Source: Brugia malayi (lineage: Eukaryota > Nematoda > Chromadorea > Rhabditida > Onchocercidae). From it: a stretch of 64,000 nucleotides of DNA. Shown one piece after another: positions 15,394 through 25,541 of this stretch. Both the position numbers and the translations under genes were made by a program. How positions within the stretch are numbered: the first letter of the stretch is position 1; each line of letters starts with the position of its first letter. The stretch is taken from NCBI RefSeq assembly GCF_000002995.4, contig NW_025062475.1, positions 12,742,687-12,806,686 of the forward strand. Reading direction: 5' to 3'. The notes beneath the pieces are model-generated. The model searched no databases. It saw only the letters and a program-made list of their open reading frames with translations, and was not told the DNA's origin.

Positions 15394-18300
15394 ATGGAAG
15401 AAATAGGAAATTTCAAAGTGGTTGAAATGCAAGAAACGGAAATATCATCTAAACTTAAAAAGTTACCTAAACCAATTGGTTATGAACGTGGGCTTTTATT
15501 GGCTCAAAGGAATCACAAGGACTCTCCAGGTTTGTTTGTTGTAAAGTTTTTATTTACAACTTTTTCCTTACATGAAAGATTGTTTATGATTAAATAATAA
15601 ATTTTCAGGGTATTCTAAGGAAGACACTGAGCAAAACGCAGAAGTACCACTAGCTGATTCAGAATCCTGGATACCATGGTTGGATGATCGATTAGAAAGA
15701 GCGGTTGCTGAAGTATTTAATTTTAAACCATTAGGTATTTTTTATTTATAATAGTAATGAATGATTTTTTGCAATTTACAATATTATTTTCTCTTGCTTA
15801 TGATTAAATAAATTTATAACGAATCGTTTGACAGTCATCTGAAATAGCAATAAAAACACCGTTAACTTATTTAGAAGACTTTTGGATGTCACTGAGGAAT
15901 ATTGAAGTGGAAAATGAAATGACTATAATATTAAGCAATACACAAACTGCTGAGGAAGTGAGTCGCGAATCAGCAGGTATCAATAATTAGTAAATCAATT
16001 ATTAACGGTTGTGTTCCAGTGGAAATCATATTGAAACGTAATAATCATTCTTTTAGATTCAACGTCTCCGGATAGATCAGAGAATGATAATGATGATGAT
16101 ACGTTGACAACATCCACTCCTGCTGAATCGAACACGATATTATCCGAAACAGAAGCAGCAACAGCTGTAGTTTTATCACAATCAGGAATTACACAAACTA
16201 CAACTACCGCTTCCGTAGCATTTGAAAGTGAACAAACGGAGCAATCATCTGCGCCGGATCAGATAGTAGCAAGTGTAGCAGCAAATAATGCATTAAACAG
16301 GCAAGAATATATTATAATTTGTTCCTTGCAAATTATTTGCTGCAAATGAAGGATGATCAATTTAACATTTACAATCAATAATTATTAACATATTAACAAT
16401 AACAGGGAAGAATTCATTTGGAATTTGGATACACCGCCACTTGTACCACACAATTTAATTAATAATCTGTCTTGTCCAATACTGAATGGAATTCGAACTA
16501 ACGATGCACCACTACCGATTTTATCCGCACCTATCGTAAATTCATCGCATCGTCAAAGTTTCACTTCAATCGATCAAATTACCTTAGCTATTCAGGTAAA
16601 CATTTTATACTGTTTTAAGCTAAATAATTAGTTACTCATACTTCATTAATTGAACACTTAATTTCTGTCAATTTCTGCAAATATTAAACAGTTTAATGTG
16701 AAGAATAAAATTTCATGATGACAAATTGATGAACATTATCAATTTTAGAGTCGACCGTCAATTGTGCATGCTAAGCCATCACAATCACGAAATTTTCCAT
16801 TTGTACAAAGAAGTGGAGATGGTATTGTCATGCCAGCTTGTTATAGTGGGCAATTTCAGCAAGTTGGTTCTTTTATGTAATCAATGCATTATCAAGTTTT
16901 TATCTAGCAAAGCTTCTTTATCTAGTAATGAAAAAATCAACGATAAATTTTGTTATATCATCTCTTACCTAAAACACAGATTATTATGGATTTCTATTGA
17001 ATTTCAGGAGAATGTAAAAAAAATACAATTTGTCGTTTTCATTCTTACTGATATTTTGCTTTGAGACCTTTAACCCCAAGAAATGTAAAAAGCTTTTTAA
17101 ATTTTGATGAGTTCAAAGTGAATTGTAGTGCGATTTTAATAAGATCGATGTTACAAAAGTGTAGATAAAATATATGTAATGAGCAAATAAAAATATTATG
17201 CTGATTTGTAAGAATTAATTTGAAATTAATTTAATCACCAAATATGCACTTCGCAATAATAAAACTTCGACAAAGTGAATGGAACATTATGTTCAAATGT
17301 AAATACTTATTCAGTTTTTTATTACATATCAATTTTAATTAACTTATCAGTTTTCACTTCTGAAAGATTTGTAGTCGGTTCAATTCTTAATTCTTCATTT
17401 GACCTCCCTAAGAGGTCATAAAGCAGTAGAGATCATAGAGTTTTTTTTATCCGCACCTATCGCAAATTCATCGCATCGTCAAAGTTTCACTTCAATCGAT
17501 CAAATTACCTTAGCTATTCAGGTAAACATTTTATACTGTTTTAAGCTAAATAATTAGTTACTCATACTTCATTAATTGAACACTTAATTTCTGTCAATTT
17601 CTGCAAATATTAAACAGTTTAATGTGAAGAATAAAATTTCATGATGACAAATTGATGAACATTATCAATTTTAGAGTCGACCGTCAATTGTGCATGCTAA
17701 GCCATCACAATCACGAAATTTTCCATTTGTACAAAGAAGTGGAGATGGTATTGTCATGCCAGCTTGTTATAGTGGGCAATTTCAGCAAGTTGGTTCTTTT
17801 ATGTAATCAATGCATTATCAAGTTTTTATCTAGCAAAGCTTCTTTATCTAGTAATGAAAAAATCAACGATAAATTTTGTTATATCATCTCTTACCTAAAA
17901 CACAGATGGATCTCGTACGTGAAATATTTTAGACTACGCCAGCAGCAACAACGAGTGGTTCAATTGGAGGAAATGCGGCGATGAGTGGATATAATTATTA
18001 TTCGATGACAGCTTATTATACAACATCAGTTACACAGGTAAGTCTTGCTAGCTATTATTATTTCATGCATTACTAAGGTTGTGGAAAAGTCACCTTACAT
18101 TTTGTTTTACCTCTTACCTGATGGATCTCGTACGTGAAATATTTTAGACTACGCCAGCAGCGACAGCGAGTGATTCAATTGGAGGAAATGCGGCGATGAG
18201 TGGATATAATTATTATTCGATGCCAGCTTATTATACAACATCAGTTACACAGGTAAGTCTTGCTAGCTATTATTATTTCATGCATTACTAAGGTTGTGGA

Positions 18301-19325
18301 AAAGTCACCATACATTTTGTTTTACCTCTTACCTGATGGATCTCGTACGTGAAATATTTTAGACTACGCCAGCAGCAACAACGAGTGGTTCAATTGGAGG
18401 AAATGCGGCGATGAGTGGATATAATTATTATTCGATGCCAATTTATTATGTAGCATCAGTTGCACAGGTAACTACTGTAAGTTATTGTAATTTTTTCTTT
18501 TGTGGTAGTTATTGTTATTTTGTGCATTACTAGAGTTCTTGCCATGCCATATTTTTATTGCTAAGTCTACATTACGTGTAGTAGTGTTGAAAAATTACAA
18601 CATATTATATTTGTATTATAATATTTTCCATTCATTTCCATTTTCCAGACGACGCTATATAATCAAGCAGGAACGATATACGGTGCAAGTGGAATCATTG
18701 GACAACCAAGTGGATACGGTATTCCGATGTCTGGTTATTATCAAATGCCGGTATGTTTTTCATCTACTGTAAATAAATATGCTTATATTGTCTGAAATTT
18801 CAATTCTCAACTATTACTTCGTCATACTTTATTTTTTCATATATTTTATCATTTTTATTTCATATATTTAGCAATTTAATTCATATATTTAGCAATTTAA
18901 TCTTTGAAATGAATGTGACATTACAGAAACAATTAATTTCATTTATTTTTTTCAAACGAAAGAAATTTATACTTTAAATATGTATATATATATATATATA
19001 TATATATTGTAGCAGAATCCGTCCACTGTAAATAGACAATATGGCTCTGGTATGTTTTATGGTCAACAACCAGTTGTTTATCCATCTGTTGCACAAGCAA
19101 CTGCATATTCTTCATTCCCACGAACTCATGAACAGGTGAGGATTTTCTCTTGTTCGTTATGATGACCTTACGTAAACTTCACTTCCGTTTTCTATGAACT
19201 TTGTTCTTTCCTTTGAACATTGTTGTTCTTAGATGTCAATCTGGTCTGTTTGGAATGAATGGTACAGTCAGTCAAGAAGTTATGTTTTACACAACAATGA
19301 TGAATATCCATCTCATCAAACATAA
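15394..19325 (+). CDS. Unrecognised protein with a candidate eIF4E-binding motif and a Tyr/Gly/Gln-rich repeat tail
   Basis: I do not recognise the family. Exons: 15394-15529, 15609-15712, 15835-15976, 16057-16300, 16406-16595, 16749-16862 (or its duplicate 17675-17788), 17933-18037, 18148-18252, 18363-18467, 18649-18750, 19016-19135 and 19233-19325. With one copy of exon 6 the model is 1560 nt, 519 aa; with both it is 557 aa. Residues 30-36 (YERGLLL, then AQRN) fit the YxxxxL-hydrophobic eIF4E-binding consensus and resemble the 4E-BP core. After an acidic, Thr/Ser-rich middle, the C-terminal half is low complexity with three 35-residue repeats (SGYNYYSMPAYYTTSV) and GQQPVVYPSV. The intron after 16300 uses a GC donor (CAG/GCAAGA). 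Inner repeat exons sit in the right inverted-repeat arm. The exon chain is well supported by phase; the function is inference. Confidence 0.75.
16519..16981 (+). repeat. Direct repeat, copy 1 (463 bp, containing exon 6)
   Basis: Matches 17445-17907 at an offset of 926 bp almost base for base. It spans the end of exon 5, intron 5, all of exon 6 and the start of intron 6. Its right end abuts the inner end of the inverted repeat. Confidence 0.92.
17445..17907 (+). repeat. Direct repeat, copy 2 (duplicated exon 6)
   Basis: Second copy of 16519-16981. It begins inside exon 5 after a T run, so the exon 5 fragment has no acceptor, but exon 6 here (17675-17788) has both splice sites. Exon 6 is 114 nt and phase 0, so it can be included alone, skipped or used together with the first copy without changing frame. 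This copy, but not copy 1, is also present in the left arm. Confidence 0.9.
17933..18467 (+). repeat. Three tandem 105-nt exon cassettes, 215-bp period
   Basis: Exons begin at 17933, 18148 and 18363, each 215 bp apart. They correspond to cassettes one, three and four of the left arm, so one unit has been lost here or gained there. The second cassette carries the SD variant, and the third ends in ASVAQ. Confidence 0.92.
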
Positions 19326-20778
19326 GTCGCTGATATTTGTGATCAACTTTTTTCTATGGAATCTCAATTTTCAATGCTACAGTCAGTCAACAAATCAAAT
19401 TTTATACAGTAGGGATGAATATTCGACTTATCAAACAAATTTTTTCAATAATCTCTCAATTCCTTTCTTTCTTTCTTTGTTTCTTTTTTTTTTTTTATCT
19501 ATAAAAGTGGCAGAATTACTTGAATTTATCGATGTTTATATATGATCTTGATTGTATTTTTTATTGTTTCTAGATATGTGCGCAAAATTTGCACATAATT
19601 CACTACCATTTATTGTTTGTTGTTTATTTTTTTTTCACGTGTACAATCGGGAACTGTACTATATTTTTCCACTGTTGCACTACTTTATTTATACTTGTAT
19701 TTATTGACTTTATTTATACTTATATTTACTGCCGCTTAATAACTCATCATTTGCAATACATATTCAACATGTCGGTAAAGGATCTCGAAAGAAAATATAA
19801 TTGTTTTTCACTACTTTATTACCTTATACTTGTATTTATTGATTGTACTACATTGATCTTTTTACAAATGAAGTTGCTGCCACTTAATCACTCGTTTGCA
19901 ATACATATATTCGGTATATCGGAATAAAAAAAATAGCGAATGTTGGAGGTGGTGCAGGGGAACTTTCATTCTCTCCATCCTTTGAATTTTTGGGGATCAA
20001 AAGATCGGGATTGGAATTGTCATATAATCCTCATGTTCCATACCACCTCATACTGAAACTACGTCCAGTATGCAATGGAATCTATAAAAGATTTAGATAG
20101 ATATCTATAGAAATACTATTTATAGGAAACCTTTCAGAGCATCATACCACTTATTATTTTGTAATATTTTACAAATTGCAATTTGTTTTTTCATTATTCA
20201 AACATCATGTTCACTACGATACAGTCACTGATGATATCTAATACTTATTAGAAATGTTTGTTACTTCAAATCTAACTGATCTCTCCTGATTCAATTGCAA
20301 ATTATCACGCAGAAGTAATCATATTTCGACAACTAAGAAAGATCCTTGTTGTTGTAGTTCATCTTTAAGAGAATTGCAAAATGTTCTCTTTGAAAGAGAA
20401 GTATTAATGGGTTTGATTATTGCATTAGAACAGCTCTGATGGATGTTAGTTTAATTCATATTAAAATTTGAATTATTAACTCAATAGTATCGAAAAGAAA
20501 CAGAATCATTTTTCCCAGTAAATAACTCTTTTGATCTTAGTTAAATCAATAGATGAAAGAAGCAAACAGTAGAAGAAGTTAAGAATGGTGGTGAATTGTA
20601 TGTCCTTCCGCATCAAAAATTTTCCCTCTCTCTCCCTTCCCCCTAGAGGAAATGTTTGTTGCACGGATGACAATCTCTCAAATCCACAAAAATACTTTAT
20701 TAATGCATATCGATCGATTGGCAAATGCCATGATGAAACCAATTTAGAAAAATTAAATACATTTTCTGTGCATAACAG
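19326..20778. other. Intergenic part of the right repeat arm
   Basis: Mirror of 9909-11358, lying between the stop of the repeat-exon gene and the copied trehalase 3' end. Contains C/T-rich and T-rich tracts (about 19455-19497) and no gene that I can support. Confidence 0.6.
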
Positions 20779-21131
20779 CTAAAGTCTGAGGAAATAAAAA
20801 ACGGTGGTGCAAAGCAATGGAACTAGTCTGTAACGGATGCGATACGTTTTACTGCGACAGGGTCTAACGGATGGCCCATGCGTGACATTTTGTCCAATGT
20901 CTCCAATAGTCATTCGATCATAATAAGTAGTCAAAAGGTCTAGGACAACACCATTTGTCCATCCAAAACCATCCTAGAAAAAAGAATAAAACTGATTGTG
21001 ATGAAGTGATAAACTGATCGAAATAAGTGCATAAATATTTCATCGAAATAAAATGAATTTCATAAGTGGAATACCTGTACGTCATACTCGCCACCAGCTC
21101 CTGGCTTGGGAATTGTCCCAGTAACATCAAT
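20779..21131 (-). pseudogene. Trehalase 3' fragment (last two exons)
   Basis: Copies of trehalase exons 11 (21075-21131) and 12 (20779-20973), with their intron and stop codon, in reverse orientation. There are no upstream trehalase exons beyond 21131, so this cannot make an enzyme. It includes the catalytic Glu motif GAGGEYDVQ and the hydrophobic tail. It is a passenger of the inverted duplication. Confidence 0.92.
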
Positions 21132-24100
21132 GTAAATAAAAGAACCGAACAAAAAACTCTTTACCGGACAAATCACTTTTATCAACAAATTTGCAACGAT
21201 CATCTGTTATCATTGATAAGAGTTTGCCTAACTAATATCAGCCAAATTACTTGTAAGTTAATGTTAATCACTATATCAATATCTAAATTAATTGCTACTT
21301 TATTTCATTAGGTTGTATTCATTTTATTCCTAAATATTTGAAATTCCAAACTGAACAAAATCAGTACGTATTGGTTTCATGTATTTCAATCACTGAGAAT
21401 TAGATTTTGATGCATGCTAGGGACAAAAATATTTAAATTAGCGCTACAATAAATTCAAAATTTGCGCTAAAATTAAGCACCAACTGAAGACTTTGGTGCT
21501 ATAGATATTCAAAATATATACTTAAAATATTTATTCAAAGTATCCGTACAAATAAATATAAACAAATCAAATCGTAACCAACAACAAAATAAAACAAAAA
21601 AAGAAAAGAACTTGTAACTGTAATTATATAACTTTATCTTCCAAACCGCAACTAATCTTACATGTATTGCTGCAATGTTCCAAAAAATTCATTCTGTTTG
21701 TTCATCACTCATTTGTGAAATGTCCTGCTGCAAGCCAACGTCCGCCATATAACCTGTTACCTCGGTTCAATACTCCTCTACGACCGTTCTCGATCGAACG
21801 ACAACCTGAAGCTGTCTCATACGACTCTAATTTGCGTCTATCAAGTTACTTCATCATTGAACAAATAAAACCTTCCCAACATGTTTCTTGAAAGTACTTC
21901 TGTCAAATGCTCAACCCTAAAGAATTTTGATTTCAAGGTTTCTTGGTTCAGAACATATTATCACTCCTTGATGAAGCATTAATTCTGAGAATTTTTTGAT
22001 TTGCAGATTTTTCCTTTTACGGAAAAAGAGCTATCATCACGAGTAGACCCAACCCAACTAATCCAAGTCTATACTTGAGTCCTACCATTGTTTCCATCGA
22101 GTCATTTGCAGTGTCAACATTTCACTTTCATTCCTTTACCCATCATACTTTGAGACACAGAAAATCTGAAATTACATAGAACAAACCCGATCTGGATACC
22201 TTTCCCTTACCCATCATATCTTGAGAACATATGACACTGCAATTTTGTTCTATCTGGCCAAGCACCTCTACTTGCATTGGCATCTGCCAGAAATTAAATT
22301 CATTTGTATGATTAATCAAACAATGTGCTTGCAATTTGTTGCATAAAGTAATCTGAGTTGTCATCCAAGAGGAAACAGACAGCACGAGGAAGTGTGGGCA
22401 GGAATATTGTCATTCGCTGTACATTAGCCATCAACAACTAAAACAAACGATATCGAATGAATGTAAAAATAACTGAGAGAGACAACGAGAGCAATTACTT
22501 CATAGAACGGAACGACGGAGAGAGAGGGAAGGAGGAAGTGAGTGTGCCAAGGGCCAAGCTAAAAGGAGAAAGACAAAGAAATAATTGCAAGATGGAAAGG
22601 ATAACAGACATATCGCTGACGGAACGTTTCCACTTCTGCTTTTAGATGATTTCACAAAATTTTGAACTCTTCTGACCTCTATGACAAATAGCTTACCTTC
22701 AAAATATACAACATGTGACATGATGTTTGATGTTTGTTGTGAGCCAAAACCTTCAGTTGACAACCTAAATTGAATTTCTCGATGTTTATATCCTTTTAAG
22801 AAAGTCATATTGGTCTTTACTTGCTGACTATTCGATATAATTTGCGCGAAATTTAAACCTTTCTTAATTGGTGAACTTCAGTAGGCAAAATAATACTTGG
22901 AAAACTCTTTCGGGGCACGTAACTGCACAAATAGTACTGCGTGCTGCATACCGACATACTAACATGTTGCATTCATCGTTCATTCGCATTTGAATCCTTC
23001 AAACAGCAATAAAATCAATGATGAGATGAAAACTGTTCCTACATGTCACATCGGTTGAGGTTAGGCAGGAAGGCAAAGAGAAGTCTTAAGCTCTTATATA
23101 ACTGAAATTGCTGGTAGATCACTTCCTCTTCATCTGGTCCCTCTTCTCTCTCTTTCCTTGCACATTTATTCATTTATGACATCAGTGAGACCGTCTGTCA
23201 GATGTCAACGAGATGTATAATGTCGGAAGACAAGAACCATCCAACCTCTGTAAAAAACAGTGCTGGCAATGATGGTAGAGAGAGTAGCACATCGAGTCAC
23301 AATTGTCATTTCGTTCTTCCAATTAGATTAGCTTTCAGAGCTTTCAATGATTTATGCTATTTCAAGAAAAATTCTCTGATGAACAAACACATATATAAAT
23401 GAACATGGCATTGTCTTAAATAAATATACATAAAAATACGGGTAACTGACAAAAATTAGAGAGGGAGATTAAAAAAGCAAGCGTTCCTGTCGACGCACTT
23501 CAAATTGTTCTCCATTTTATGTGTGGGCGCTGATTTAAAAGATGTGAAGGAATGAGGTGAGAAGAAACATCTCGAAGTGATAACGGCAACAATGGTAGCA
23601 TATCAGTGTGATATTATCAACGTGATATTGTTCCAGACCGAATAAATAAGAACCCTGACTCTTGTAATTTATGGTTTTCTGTTTGCTAACCCGCCACCCC
23701 TTCCATGGGAAGAAGAAGCTGTACGGTGAAATTGGAATACTCTCAGATATGTCTTACTAATCGCGACGAAGATGCCCGTGGGAGCATCGTTGCTTACCCT
23801 ACTCGACCGCCTCCTTTGCAATGGGCTACAGTTTGCTACAGTTACTTACAGATTGATCCATGAACTTGGCTATGTTAAACACAATTCTTACCTAACCCGC
23901 AGCTATGTTAAGGTTGCAACAACCGCTATTAAACCTCGAACGATGAGAAGATTGAAGCGTTGAGCAGCATTTGATAGAAAAAGAAACGCAGATTATGGAA
24001 TAATTTGTCGTCTATTTCAATGACGCCAAGACGTTCATCGATGAGATTCTGAACCCGCAAAGCAGTGAAACATATTCAATATTGCATATGACGCTATACC

Positions 24101-25541
24101 CAATGACTCTTTGCAACAAGGTAATTTCTCATCTTCTGCAACCAGGTAACAATCTCTGGAACCGATTATGACTGATACACTATCTGTAGTCCCTACTGAT
24201 AGTAGCAATAGTCGTAAAAGCATTGAACAAGCTAACATTGACCATACGCCATCCCTCCTTGTTCACTGGAATTATCAGTCCAATAGTCTTCTCAATAGGA
24301 AGAATAAATTTAGGTAGCACTACTGCTTCTGCTTGATACTCGCGAGAAGTTCACATTAGGGATGAGGAAATAAAGCCTACAGCCGACTGACCCCATCGTA
24401 TAGTATGTTGATTTCTCGAAGGTCAAACAGCATTTATTAATCACTATATTATGCTGTCAGCTATATTTGTTGCTCATCTACACTTGAATCATCGTAAAAC
24501 GTTCATGTTAGATTTATCGAAATTGAATTTTGTCTAATAATAATTCCATTAACACTTCGAGTAATAATAAGCCCATTAACGTCATAAGGCATTAAGAAGT
24601 GAATTTTTCCCCAGACGTAGTTAGAACATTTTCCTGGGACTGTAGTATTAAGCAAATCAATTCGTAGCCTTTTACTCATTAAACTTATGACAAATAGTAA
24701 TTGAATAGAACAGAAACGGAAAATAATTTGTACAAAAACAGCTTTGCTTTGATTTGGGACCTGGATATTCACCGTAAAAGGTTATGCTAGATTTGTTGAA
24801 ATTAAATTTTGTGCTAATTGACTAACGAAAGGTTGCAACTATTAATCAACTGACGTCACAAACATTTAAAATCTAAAATCTCGATAATACTTAGTACTAA
24901 TAATTTAGTACCAATATTTCATCAAACAACGCAAATAGGATTATTTAGTTTAAATATTTCATCATTAGATTAAATGTTTCACCCATTGACATTTAATTTC
25001 AACTATTCATTAATTTCTACTTATGCATTTATGCAAATGCTACCCTATTGTATGAATGCAGTTTAAAATTTGTCCCATCCTTTCAAACATCAAATATTAT
25101 CCCAGCATATGTTGAAAATTTTTTTGATAATAGCAGCAATAGCAATGGATCTATGTCAAAAAGCAATAATTATCAAATTTCAGGTGATGCGCCCATCCCA
25201 TAAAGTTCCATGAGTGATACTATGAGTAGGATGCAACATTGATTTTATTAAATGAATCAAATTAAGTGCTTAAAAACGCCAATTGCTTTTCCACATATTG
25301 AAATAACCTATCAGTATCCAAAGCATCAGATTTACGTACATGCTATTATAACGCTTCTTTTCGGTTCACAAAAACACACATAAATACCAGTCGGGGGAGA
25401 GAAAAGCGAGAATTTAAAAATATAACAAACAATGGACAGATTAAAAGCTGTTTAAACCTTTGATCTTTAATTTCAACCAATCTGAAATAAAGAGCTTTCG
25501 TGTGAGCATTTCTGTCATTTCACGAAATTTCGTGTTTCACT
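21132..25541. other. Gene-poor interval between the inverted repeat and the zinc-finger array
   Basis: About 4.4 kb with scattered stops in all frames. Short open frames (for example 21667-21891, 22457-22645, 23202-23402, 23772-23963) have no recognisable motif or splice context. A purine-rich GAGA stretch lies near 22470-22600. Two short related segments start near 24507 and 24786. From about 24900 the sequence is a diverged version of the upstream flank of the later array units (for example 29420-29974), so it probably holds the promoter of the first zinc-finger unit. Confidence 0.5.

Larger units (their letters stand above)
16983..21131 (-). repeat. Right arm of the large inverted repeat
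   Basis: Reverse complement of 9556-13910; 4.15 kb. The inner end lies in intron 6 of the gene at 15394. The outer end falls at the base that is the first nucleotide of trehalase exon 11, after which the two arms share no sequence. The low divergence points to a recent origin or frequent conversion between arms. Confidence 0.93.

Noticed and set aside
23202..24400. Possible degraded transposon or retroelement between the inverted repeat and the array
   Set aside because: Composition changes a little and short frames occur (for example 23772-23963), but I could find no terminal repeats, reverse-transcriptase or transposase motif.
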